Assembly: GCA_001314705.1 (NCBI GenBank)
Contig: LJSU01000009.1
Coordinates: 1-64,000 of the forward strand
Direction of reading: 5' to 3'
Length of the DNA: 64,000 nucleotides
Origin: Rhodobacteraceae bacterium HLUCCO07
Lineage (GTDB): Bacteria > Pseudomonadota > Alphaproteobacteria > Rhodobacterales > Rhodobacteraceae
Below are positions 50,929 to 59,176 of the stretch, one piece after another (position 1 is the first letter of the stretch; each line of letters starts with the position of its first letter). The notes below the pieces were generated by a model. It worked only from the letters and a program-made list of their open reading frames with translations. It searched no databases and was not told the origin of the DNA. A program made the translations under genes and the position numbers.

Positions 50929-51503
50929 AGGTATTTCACCGCGTAGAAGCCAGCAAGCAGAATGATCACGAACAGCGCGAACATCAAGCCCAACCGGCGC
51001 TCGATGAAGTCGCGGATCGGCGCGCCGAATTTCCACAGCAGAATCGCCACGATGAAGAACCTCAGCCCCCGCGCGAGGATCGAGGTGGCGATGAACGTGC
51101 CAAGGGGCATCGCCGTCCAGCCCGACATGATGGTGATCACCTTGTAGGGAAAGGGCGTCACCCCCGCGGTCAGGACCGCCCAGAACCCGAAATCGTTGAA
51201 CCGCGTGTTGAACGCCTCCATGGCATCGCCCTTGCCCATCGCCGTCAGGACAGGCTGGCCGATCTGCTCATAGGCGAAGAACCCGATCGCATAGCCCAGA
51301 ACCCCCCCAATCACCGACGAGACCAGCGCCACCGCCGCGATCAGGAAGGCGCGGTCCGGGCGGGCGAGGATCATCGGGATCATCAACACGTCCGGCGGGA
51401 TCGGAAAGACCGAGCTTTCGATGAATGCCACCACCGCCAGCGCCCAGAGCGCGCGCGGGTGATAGGCCAGCCGCATGGTCCAGTCGTAAAGCCCGCGTAT
51501 CAT
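50925..51503 (-). CDS. YqaA/DedA-like inner-membrane protein
   Basis: A 192-residue polytopic protein of the YqaA branch of the SNARE-associated/DedA superfamily: FIESSVFPIPPDVLMIPMIL near the N-terminus, GGVLGYAIGFFAYEQIGQPV, and the GVTPFPYKVITIMSGWTAM block with the conserved prolines. These proteins are linked to membrane lipid or envelope homeostasis. The ATG at 51503 follows GGGAG. It is translationally coupled to dsbB downstream. Confidence 0.9.
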   Translation of the reverse strand: MIRGLYDWTMRLAYHPRALWALAVVAFIESSVFPIPPDVLMIPMILARPDRAFLIAAVALVSSVIGGVLGYAIGFFAYEQIGQPVLTAMGKGDAMEAFNTRFNDFGFWAVLTAGVTPFPYKVITIMSGWTAMPLGTFIATSILARGLRFFIVAILLWKFGAPIRDFIERRLGLMFALFVIILLAGFYAVKYL

Positions 51504-51616
51504 CCCGGCTCCCTTGCCCGTTTTCCGCCCGCGCCGCATTGCGCGCTGGCATCATCTCGCCATACCCTGCAAACTGTGCGCAAAAACCGACCAAAGAGGC
51601 ACGATCGGAGGCAACC

Positions 51617-52870
51617 ATGACGGTTCTCATCGCCGGCGCAGGCATTGGCGGGCTTACACTGGGGCTGAGCCTGCATCAACTGGGCATTCCCTTTCGAATC
51701 TTCGAGGCGGTGCGCGAAATCCGCCCCCTGGGGGTCGGCATCAACGTGCAGCCCCACGCGATCCGCGAACTTTACGAGATGGGACTTGCGGAGGCGCTCG
51801 ACGCCGACGGTCTCAGGACCCGGGAGGTTGCCTATTTCTCGGCACAGGGCGGGCGCATCTGGTCCGAGCCGCGTGGCCGCTTTGCCGGTTACAACTGGCC
51901 GCAATACTCGATCCATCGCGGGCGGACGCAGACGCTGCTCCTGCGCGCGCTCATCGAACGTGCAGGCGGCGACGTGATTCATCGCGGTGCCGCGGTAAGC
52001 GATTGGCGCGACACCGCCAACGGGGTCGAGATCACGCTGACCGACCGTGCCACCGGGGCGCAGACCGGCACCGCGGAGGGCCGCGTCTTCGTTGCTGCCG
52101 ACGGGATCAATTCACGCGCCAGGGCGAAACTCTATCCCGACGAGGGTCCGGCCCATTGGGGTGGGGTGATGATGTGGCGCGGGGTGACGCATGGGCCGAC
52201 ATTCCTCACCGGGCGATCCATGGCGATGGTCGGGCGCAAGGCGTGCAAGTTCGTCTGCTACCCGATCGAGGACTACGGCGACGGCACCTGCCTGATCAAC
52301 TGGATCGCCGACCGGATGATGCCCGAAGATTACCAGTGGCGCGAACAGGATTGGAACCGCGACGGCGACCGTGCCGATTTCGCTCCCGCCTTTGCCGACT
52401 GGTCGTTCGACTGGCTCGATATTCCGGGTGTCATCGCCGATGCCCAAGAGATATTCGAATACCCGATGGTCGATCGCGACCCGCTCCCGGTCTGGACGCA
52501 TGGGCGGATGACGCTTCTGGGGGACGCGGCGCACGCGATGTATCCGATCGGTTCCAACGGCGCGTCACAGGCGATCCTCGATGCGCGCATCCTCTCGCGC
52601 GAGCTGCGCGATCGTGGCCTGACCCGGGACGCGCTCGAAAGCTACGACACCATCCGGCGCGAGCCGGTCAATGCGCTGGTTCTGGCGAATCGTGGCGACG
52701 GGCCCGACAAGGTGCTCGACGTGGTCGCCGAACGTGCGCCCGATGGCTTCGACGACATATCCGAAGTGATGGATCGTGACGAGCTGGAAGAGGTTGCGGG
52801 CGCCTACAAGAAGATGGCCGGCATGGATATCGAGACGCTGAACCGGCGCGGCCCGCTCATCGGGGACTGA
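51617..52870 (+). CDS. FAD-dependent monooxygenase (salicylate hydroxylase/PhzS-like)
   Basis: A 417-residue group A flavoprotein monooxygenase. VLIAGAGIGGLTLGLSLHQL is the FAD dinucleotide fold, VFVAADGINSRARAKLYPDE the DG motif and LLGDAAHAMYPIGSNGASQA the GD motif. Members hydroxylate aromatic or heteroaromatic acids with NAD(P)H and O2. A GGAGG ribosome-binding site lies 5 nt before the ATG. It stands alone, divergent from the YqaA-like gene and followed by tRNA-Leu, so the substrate cannot be inferred from neighbours. Confidence 0.9.
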   Translation: MTVLIAGAGIGGLTLGLSLHQLGIPFRIFEAVREIRPLGVGINVQPHAIRELYEMGLAEALDADGLRTREVAYFSAQGGRIWSEPRGRFAGYNWPQYSIHRGRTQTLLLRALIERAGGDVIHRGAAVSDWRDTANGVEITLTDRATGAQTGTAEGRVFVAADGINSRARAKLYPDEGPAHWGGVMMWRGVTHGPTFLTGRSMAMVGRKACKFVCYPIEDYGDGTCLINWIADRMMPEDYQWREQDWNRDGDRADFAPAFADWSFDWLDIPGVIADAQEIFEYPMVDRDPLPVWTHGRMTLLGDAAHAMYPIGSNGASQAILDARILSRELRDRGLTRDALESYDTIRREPVNALVLANRGDGPDKVLDVVAERAPDGFDDISEVMDRDELEEVAGAYKKMAGMDIETLNRRGPLIGD

Positions 52871-52927
52871 AACTGGCGCATTTTGCCCTTTTCAAGACCA
52901 TTGGCGACGCGCTAAACGATGTGTCGG

Positions 52928-53013
52928 GCCCAAGTGGCGGAATGGTAGACGCAGGGGATTCAAAATCCCCCGGTAGCAATACCGTGCGAGTTCGAGTCTC
53001 GCCTTGGGCACCA
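52928..53013 (+). tRNA. tRNA-Leu (anticodon CAA)
   Basis: Class II tRNA with acceptor GCCCAAG/CTTGGGC, anticodon stem GGGGA/TCCCC around TTCAAAA, a long variable arm, T-loop GTTCGAGTC and encoded ACCA. No integration-related gene lies beside it. Confidence 0.95.
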
Positions 53014-53710
53014 CCACCCGGTTTGCGAATCAATCGATTCGTCCTCTCTCCCCGAGGATCATTAAGAATCCGTGTTCAATTGTCCGAAAATCCGAAGATT
53101 GATGCCTGGATTGCGGCCGCGACCTTCGAATCTTTCCGTGAAGTGAACAAATTTCCGACACATTCGTTCAAATTGCATTGTTCCTGAACAGGAAACAACG
53201 GCCTGTGCATAAAGGTCATTGGCTGAGGACGCGCCCTTGCAGACTAGCCTTTGGAAAAAGGTCAGAACCGCTATTTCGCGATGGTGACGAATGAGAAACA
53301 ATCGCCGGATGGGCAGTTGAAATCTGGCGAAATCAGGGCGAAAATCAACCATAGGGGGAGAGATCTTGTCTCATTCCCGCCAGATTCGGGTTTGTCCGCG
53401 ATGCCGCTCAAGCTATTGTAACCCTGCCCGACTGGGGGGCATGTCTGCTGGCCATGGGGCGGCCACTAAACTGTGACACTTCCGCGTGATGCGGGGAAAG
53501 TGGTGAAACGCGCGCGCTGTTTTCGGCGCGTCACCAATACCGCTCGGGTGGGCCTTGGCGCCCGCATCCGTGCGGATCTTTCCACGCGGTGTGAAGCTGT
53601 CATGAATGAAGGGTTGAACGGGCCTCATCCACGCATTCGCGTGTCATGGTCCGCAGTGTCGCCAGGCGACAGGCCGGGAAGCCGGCCGAATGTGAAAGGG
53701 TCTTTTTATT
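53014..53710. other. Long leader region upstream of the RTX/Hint gene
   Basis: About 700 nt. Apart from a possible 36-codon gene (53366-53476) no coding sequence is supported, and no strong terminator follows tRNA-Leu. The final 230 nt precede the RTX/Hint gene without a clear promoter match. Confidence 0.5.
53366..53476 (+). CDS. Possible 36-residue cysteine-rich microprotein
   Basis: A TTG-initiated frame preceded by GGGGGAGAGATC encodes a short basic peptide with a CPRCRSSYC segment (Cys residues 10, 13 and 18) that looks like half of a zinc knuckle, followed by a Gly/Ala-rich end. The strong ribosome-binding site and the Cys pattern are the only support. Non-ATG start and short length make it tentative. 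Confidence 0.3.
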   Translation: MSHSRQIRVCPRCRSSYCNPARLGGMSAGHGAATKL

Positions 53711-55759
53711 ATGGCTGATCTGGTACTCGATTGGGGGCTTTTCGGAGCATACGGCACGGATCTGGGATCCTCCCAGACCGTGGATACGGGTGGTGTCAAT
53801 GTCACCGTCGATTTCAACCAGGAGGATCCGGGTGCGCAGGCCTTTACCTTCAATGCCGAAGGCTATGTCGGTCCGGATGATCCCTATGCCGATACGTCCT
53901 TCCTGAAGCTCTTCGGCGATGGGGGGGAGGGCGGAACCTCCGACACCTCGACCACGACGATTTCCTTTGCGTCGAACGACGAAGCCTTCGGGGATGAGGT
54001 GGAAAACGTCTCCTTCCGGATCAACGACATCGACACGGGCAGTGAAGAGCTCGGCGAGACGGGCGATTTCCATTTCGACATGCTCAACGTTCGCGGCTTC
54101 GACGCCGAGGGCAACGAGGTGCCCGTGACGCTCACCCCCGGCAGCGACGTGGACTCCAACGGCAACACGCTGAGCGGTGGCGACGACTCCTGGACGCCCA
54201 TGGATGGCCAGGCATCCGCCCTGGTCGAGATCCCGGGTCCGGTGGCCTCGGTCGTGATCGATTACGACAACACGGGAGAAGGCGACCAGAAAGTCACCGT
54301 TTCCGACATCCATTTCTCGACGACGGATGCCGACCCGCAGATGCCGGTTCCAGGTGATGACAGCGCGACGACCGACGAGGATACGCCCGTCGTGATCGAC
54401 GTTCTGGAGAATGACAGCGATCCGGAAGGCCAGCCGCTCGAAGTGACGGGCACGACCGATCCCGCGAACGGCTCGACGATCGTGGCCCCGGACGGGCGGG
54501 TCGTCTACGTGCCTGATGCGGGCTTCACCGGAGAGGACGCGTTCGACTACACGGTCGAGGATCCCGATGGCAACAGCGCCACAGCCACGGTCAACGTCAT
54601 GGTGAATGAAGGCGATGGCGGCGGCCCCAACTATATCGTCGAGGGCGACGAAGGCGATGACCTGATCGATGCCGATTACACGGGCGACCCGCAGGGCGAC
54701 ATGATCGACGCCAACGATGCGCGCGACGGGTCGAACGATGACGTCGTGATCGCGGGCCCCGGTGACGACACCGTCCTTGCCGGTGAAGGCGATGATCTCG
54801 TCTATGGCGGTGCGGGCGATGACCAGCTTCAGGGCGAAGCGGGTGACGATATCCTGATCGGTGGCGATGGGGATGACACGCTCGACGGCGGTGCCGGCGA
54901 AGACACCATGCTCGGCGCCGACGGGCGCGACGCGTTCATCAATGTCAATCCCGGTGAACTGGTTGACGGCGGTGGCGGTCCGGGCGGCATCAATCCCGAT
55001 GACGACCTGCCTTTCGACTACGACACCCTCGACCTCCGGGGCTCGGTCCCCGAAGGTGGCGGATTGCAGATCGAATACACCTCCGATGATCGCGAAGACG
55101 GCGTGGTGCGCTATTTCGACAGGGATGGCGAAGACGCCGGAACCCTCGAATTCCGCGAGATCGAGAATATCGTGCCCTGCTTCACCCCCGGCACCACCAT
55201 CGCGACCCCCAAGGGCGAGCGCATGGTCGAGGATCTCAAGCCGGGCGACAAGATCATCACCCGCGACAACGGCATCCAGGAAATCCGCTGGATCGGCACC
55301 CGCACGCTCACGGGCCACGAACTTGCCCGTGCGCCCAACCTGCGCCCGATCCTGATCCAGAAAGGCAGCCTCGGCCATAACCTGCCCGAGCATGACATCC
55401 TGGTCAGCCCGCAACACCGGATGCTCCTGACCGGGGACAAGACCCAGCTTTACTTCGAGGAAACCGAAGTGCTGGCCGCGGCCAAGCATCTGACCGGCAT
55501 GCCGGGCATCGACGAGGTCGGCACGCTGGGCGTTACCTATGTCCACTTCATGTTCGACCGTCACGAGGTCGTGCTTTCGAACGGTGCGTGGTCCGAGAGC
55601 TTCCAGCCGGGGGCCAATGTGCTCGACGGTCTGGGCGTGGAGCAGCGTGACGAGATTCTTGAGCTGTTCCCCGAACTCACCACCGCCGAGGGGCTCGACG
55701 ATTACGCCGCAGCCCGCCGTGCGCTGAAACGGCACGAGGCCCAACTGCTCGCCCGTTGA
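53711..55759 (+). CDS. RTX and Hint-domain secreted protein
   Basis: A 682-residue acidic protein. Residues ~1-210 are an unrecognised beta-rich domain. Residues ~215-300 form a cadherin-like/Big_9 module ([20 protein letters not shown], then [19 protein letters not shown]). Residues ~340-400 carry RTX nonapeptides ([18 protein letters not shown]). Residues ~490-640 form a Hint_2 (hedgehog/intein) domain starting with [20 protein letters not shown] and including [15 protein letters not shown]. The Cys of PCFTPGT is the expected nucleophile for self-processing. Such proteins are common type I secretion substrates in Rhodobacterales. The start has only a weak distant AAAGGG. No exporter gene adjoins it. 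Confidence 0.9.
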   Translation: MADLVLDWGLFGAYGTDLGSSQTVDTGGVNVTVDFNQEDPGAQAFTFNAEGYVGPDDPYADTSFLKLFGDGGEGGTSDTSTTTISFASNDEAFGDEVENVSFRINDIDTGSEELGETGDFHFDMLNVRGFDAEGNEVPVTLTPGSDVDSNGNTLSGGDDSWTPMDGQASALVEIPGPVASVVIDYDNTGEGDQKVTVSDIHFSTTDADPQMPVPGDDSATTDEDTPVVIDVLENDSDPEGQPLEVTGTTDPANGSTIVAPDGRVVYVPDAGFTGEDAFDYTVEDPDGNSATATVNVMVNEGDGGGPNYIVEGDEGDDLIDADYTGDPQGDMIDANDARDGSNDDVVIAGPGDDTVLAGEGDDLVYGGAGDDQLQGEAGDDILIGGDGDDTLDGGAGEDTMLGADGRDAFINVNPGELVDGGGGPGGINPDDDLPFDYDTLDLRGSVPEGGGLQIEYTSDDREDGVVRYFDRDGEDAGTLEFREIENIVPCFTPGTTIATPKGERMVEDLKPGDKIITRDNGIQEIRWIGTRTLTGHELARAPNLRPILIQKGSLGHNLPEHDILVSPQHRMLLTGDKTQLYFEETEVLAAAKHLTGMPGIDEVGTLGVTYVHFMFDRHEVVLSNGAWSESFQPGANVLDGLGVEQRDEILELFPELTTAEGLDDYAAARRALKRHEAQLLAR

Positions 55760-55863
55760 GCCATCCATCAAGCGGGGTCGTGCCGGTCAGGCGCGGCCCC
55801 GGATCATCCTGAATGCAACGAATATGCGGCTGCCTCGGGTGTTGACCCTTCACCCGGGCACAC

Positions 55864-55897
55864 GGGGGAGGGGTGCGCGCATCTCTCCCCCATTTTT
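55864..55897 (+). terminator. Terminator after the RTX/Hint gene
   Basis: GGGGGAG (55864-55870) pairs with CTCCCCC (55885-55891), followed by ATTTTT. It ends just before the convergent nucleotidyltransferase stop. Confidence 0.7.
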
Positions 55898-55904
55898 CGT
55901 CGCG

Positions 55905-56483
55905 TCAGACATTTCGCCACGCGGCGAAATCTTCCGGCGTATCGAGATCGGTCAGCGCGTGCCGATCCGGTAGGGGCACGAGGCGAATCGCTTCGCCGCG
56001 CAACACCGCCCGCGCGCCCGCGTCACCCCGCAACGTCAGCAGAGCCGGGAAAAGCCGTGCGGGAAACACCACCGGATGCCCCGGCGTGCCATCCTCGCTG
56101 GTTGCGCGGTGCACCTGGTCGGGCGCGGCGCGAAAGGCATCCCGCATCGTCTCCAGATCCGCGGTGGTGATGTCGGGCATGTCGGCGGGCAGGATCATCA
56201 CCGCCCGGGTGCCGGGTGGCAATGCTGCCACGCCTGCCCGGATCGACGCGCCCATGCCTTCCTGGGCATCCGGCACGAACACCGCCCCCGCCCCGCCGAT
56301 CAGCCCCGTGCGCGGATGCTCCGGGCCGGGCAGGGTGACCAGGACCGGAATCCGCGTGGCCATGGCCCGCGTCACCACCCGCGACAGAAGCGGCTGGCCC
56401 GCGGCATCTTCGCAAAGCTTGTCACGTCCTCGCATCCGGGACGAGGCTCCGGCGGCGAGGATCAGGATGGCAATAGGGTCCAT
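55905..56483 (-). CDS. MobA/MocA-like nucleotidyltransferase
   Basis: A 192-residue NTP-transferase-fold protein. AILILAAGASSRMRGRDKL is the nucleotide-binding signature, LPADMPDITTADLETM carries the metal-binding Asp, and DGTPGHPVVFPARLFP is typical of molybdenum-cofactor cytidylyl/guanylyltransferases of the MocA type. It probably transfers CMP or GMP to molybdopterin. The ATG at 56483 is preferred over one 36 nt upstream. It follows the FAD dehydrogenase gene on the same strand with about 90 nt between; no molybdoenzyme gene adjoins it. Confidence 0.85.
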   Translation of the reverse strand: MDPIAILILAAGASSRMRGRDKLCEDAAGQPLLSRVVTRAMATRIPVLVTLPGPEHPRTGLIGGAGAVFVPDAQEGMGASIRAGVAALPPGTRAVMILPADMPDITTADLETMRDAFRAAPDQVHRATSEDGTPGHPVVFPARLFPALLTLRGDAGARAVLRGEAIRLVPLPDRHALTDLDTPEDFAAWRNV

Positions 56484-56520
56484 GTGGGCCAGTCTTTCCA
56501 ACCGGCGCGCCAAAGACAAG

Positions 56521-56561
56521 CGCCGGCGCCTCCGGCGGGAGTATTTGGGGCAAGATGAAGG
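56521..56561 (+). repeat. Dispersed hairpin + GAGTATTT..GCAAGATGAAG element, copy C
   Basis: CGCCGG/CCGGCG stem (56521-56537) then GGAGTATTTGGGGCAAGATG and AAG (56538-56560). Here the element is in opposite orientation to the flanking minus-strand genes. Confidence 0.7.
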
Positions 56562-56573
56562 GCTGGGCCGGGT

Positions 56574-58991
56574 TCAGCCCCGCATCCGCGCGCCATCGGC
56601 ATCGAAAAGCGGCGTCTCGATCAGCCGCGCCTTGCGCATCTCGCCCAGGATCTCGATTTCGGCTTCGAGGCCATCCGCCGCCACCTCGCGCGGGATCAGA
56701 CCCAGCGCGACCGACTTGCCCGCATGGTGCGAATAGCCCCCCGAGGTGCAGAACCCCTTGACCGCGCCCTCGATCCAGATCGGCTCATAGGCGTTCACGT
56801 CCGCGTCCCCGGCCTCGACCTCGAAGGCCACGAGCTTGCGTTCCGATCCCGCCGCGCGCTCGGCCTTCGCTGCCTCTTTGCCGATGAAATCAACCGGTTT
56901 CGACCATTGGATAAATCGGTCCAGCCCGGTCTCGCCTGGCGTGTAATCGGGCGAGAACTCGCGCAGCCAGGCGCCGAAGAACTTGTCGAGGCGCAGGCTC
57001 ATCATTGCACGCATGCCAAAGGGTTTCATGCCCAGCGGCTGGCCCGCCTCCCACAGCGTCGCCCAAAGGCTGCGCTGCGCCATCGGGTCGCAATAAATCT
57101 CGAAGCCCAGGTCGCCGGTGTAACTCACCCGCTGAACAAGGCAATCGACCATCCCCAACGTCATGTGCCGCAGATCCATGAAGCGCATGTCGGACACATC
57201 CTCGCTGACCAGCGATTGCAGCACTTCGCGCGCATTCGGCCCCGCGATCTGGAACCCGTTGAGCCGGTCGGAAATGTTCTCGACCTGCACGCCCTCGGCC
57301 TCGTTCTGTTCGAACCAGCGCATGTGATAGGCTTGGCTTCCGTAGGAGGCGGTGAGCTGGAACGCCGCGTCGCTGAGGCAGGACACGGTGAAATCGCCGA
57401 TGAGCCGCCCCTTGGGCGACAGCATCGGGGTGAGCGAGATCCGCCCCGGTTTCGGGATCCGCCCGGCCATGATCCGGTCGAGCCAGGCGCGCGCGCCCGA
57501 GCCCGTCACCAGATATTTGCCGAAATTGTGCACCTCGTTGATGCCCACGGCCTCGCGCACGGCCCGAACCTCGCGCGCGGTGGCGTCCCAGGCGTTGGAG
57601 CGGCGAAAGGACGGCGTCTCATAGCGTGGCTCGTCACTTTCGGCAAAATAGTTGGGCACCTCGAGCCCGTATTGCGCCCCCCAGACCGCGCCCATGCCGT
57701 CGAAAATGTCATACATCGGCGTCTGCCGGCAGGGTCGCGCGGCGGGCAGTTCCTCGTTCGGGTAGGCCACGGAAAAGCGTTTCTGGTAATTCTCGACCAC
57801 CTTGGGGCGCGTGTATCCCGGCGTGATCCAGTCGCCGTAGCGCGCGCAATCCATCGCGAAGGTATCGCGCTCGCACTCGCCCTCGATCATCCACTGCGCC
57901 AGCATCAGGCCCACGCCGCCGCCCTGGCTGAACCCCGCCATCACCGCGCAGGCTGACCAGTAATTGCGCATCCCCGGCACCGGCCCCACCAGCGGGTTGC
58001 CGTCGGGGGCGAAGGTAAACGGCCCGTGGATCACCGATTTCACACCCGCTCGCTCCAGCGCCGGAAAGCGGCGATAGGCGAAGGCGATGCTGTCCTCGAT
58101 CTTGTCGAAATCGTCGGGCAACAACTCATGCCCGAAGGTCCAGGGCGTGCCGTCCACCGCCCAGGGCCGGCAAGGCTGTTCATAGAACCCGATGCAAAGC
58201 CCGCGCCCTTCCTGGCGCAAGTAGCTTTCCCCGGCCGGGTCCATCACGTGCGGATGCTCACCGCCCGCGTCGATGATCTCGGCGATCTCGGGCACTTCCT
58301 CGGTGACGATATACTGATGCTCCATCGGGTGCAGCGGGAAATAGACCCCCGCCATCGCCCCCACCTCGCGCGCCCAGAGGCCCGCAGCATTGACCAGGTG
58401 CTCGGCATGGATCGTGCCCTTGTCGGTCACCACGTCCCAGCTCCCGTCCATGCGCTGGTTGGTTTCCTTGACCATGCAATGCGTCTCGATCGTGGCCCCG
58501 CCCATCCTTGCGGCCTTGGCGTAGGCATGGGTCGTGCCGCTGGGGTCGAGATGTCCGTCAAGCGGGTCGTAAAGCGCCCCGATCACGCCCTCGGTATTCG
58601 TCACCGGCGCGATCTTGCGGATCTCGTCGGGCCCCACGATCTCGGTTTCCAGCCCCATGTAGCGATGCTTGGCCCGCTCGGCCAGGAGCATGTCCATCCG
58701 ATCGCGATTGTCCGCAAGCGTCACGCCGCCGACATGATGCAACCCGCAAGAGAGCCCGGTGATCTCTTCCAGCTCCTTGTAAAGCCGGATCGTGTAGCCC
58801 TGAAGCGCGGCCATGTTGGTGTCGCCGTTGAGCGTGTGAAACCCGCCCGCCGCGTGCCACGTGGAGCCGGACGTGAGGTCACTGCGCTCGACCAGCATCA
58901 CGTCCGACCAGCCCAGCTTGGTCAGGTGGTAAAGCACCGAACATCCGACGACACCGCCGCCGATCACGACCACGCGCGCATTGGTTTTCAT
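56574..58991 (-). CDS. GcvT-family FAD-dependent dehydrogenase (dimethylglycine/sarcosine dehydrogenase-like), copy 1
   Basis: An 805-residue fusion of an N-terminal DAO-type FAD domain (VVVIGGGVVGCSVLYHLTKL; SGSTWHAAGG, with the His that carries covalent FAD in dimethylglycine dehydrogenase) and a C-terminal GcvT folate-binding domain (from ~residue 430 onward, ending with a GcvT_C barrel, GGYSHHAGKSVALGLIPRE). Family enzymes oxidatively demethylate dimethylglycine or sarcosine and pass the C1 unit to tetrahydrofolate. The start at 58991 gives the usual length; the longer upstream frame reaches into the divergent gene. It is head-to-head with a paralogue of nearly identical length. Confidence 0.92.
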   Translation of the reverse strand: MKTNARVVVIGGGVVGCSVLYHLTKLGWSDVMLVERSDLTSGSTWHAAGGFHTLNGDTNMAALQGYTIRLYKELEEITGLSCGLHHVGGVTLADNRDRMDMLLAERAKHRYMGLETEIVGPDEIRKIAPVTNTEGVIGALYDPLDGHLDPSGTTHAYAKAARMGGATIETHCMVKETNQRMDGSWDVVTDKGTIHAEHLVNAAGLWAREVGAMAGVYFPLHPMEHQYIVTEEVPEIAEIIDAGGEHPHVMDPAGESYLRQEGRGLCIGFYEQPCRPWAVDGTPWTFGHELLPDDFDKIEDSIAFAYRRFPALERAGVKSVIHGPFTFAPDGNPLVGPVPGMRNYWSACAVMAGFSQGGGVGLMLAQWMIEGECERDTFAMDCARYGDWITPGYTRPKVVENYQKRFSVAYPNEELPAARPCRQTPMYDIFDGMGAVWGAQYGLEVPNYFAESDEPRYETPSFRRSNAWDATAREVRAVREAVGINEVHNFGKYLVTGSGARAWLDRIMAGRIPKPGRISLTPMLSPKGRLIGDFTVSCLSDAAFQLTASYGSQAYHMRWFEQNEAEGVQVENISDRLNGFQIAGPNAREVLQSLVSEDVSDMRFMDLRHMTLGMVDCLVQRVSYTGDLGFEIYCDPMAQRSLWATLWEAGQPLGMKPFGMRAMMSLRLDKFFGAWLREFSPDYTPGETGLDRFIQWSKPVDFIGKEAAKAERAAGSERKLVAFEVEAGDADVNAYEPIWIEGAVKGFCTSGGYSHHAGKSVALGLIPREVAADGLEAEIEILGEMRKARLIETPLFDADGARMRG

Positions 58992-59176
58992 GGGCCTGTT
59001 CCTCTCTGTTCCCGTCTTGCCGCCACCCTGACCGGTCCCGACAGCGCCCGGCATGTCACTCAGCGACGAAGCGCGTCGCATTCGGGCAATCCGAGCCCCG
59101 CACCCTGCGCCAATCTGGCCCGGAGCAAGGCGGGCCACAACACGCCCCGCACCCGAGACAAGAGCAAGGAGCACCC

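Noticed and set aside
53600-55771. 723-codon minus-strand frame opposite the RTX/Hint gene
   Set aside because: Antisense of a gene with intact RTX and Hint motifs; Val/Ile/Asp-rich shadow typical of reversed RTX repeats.
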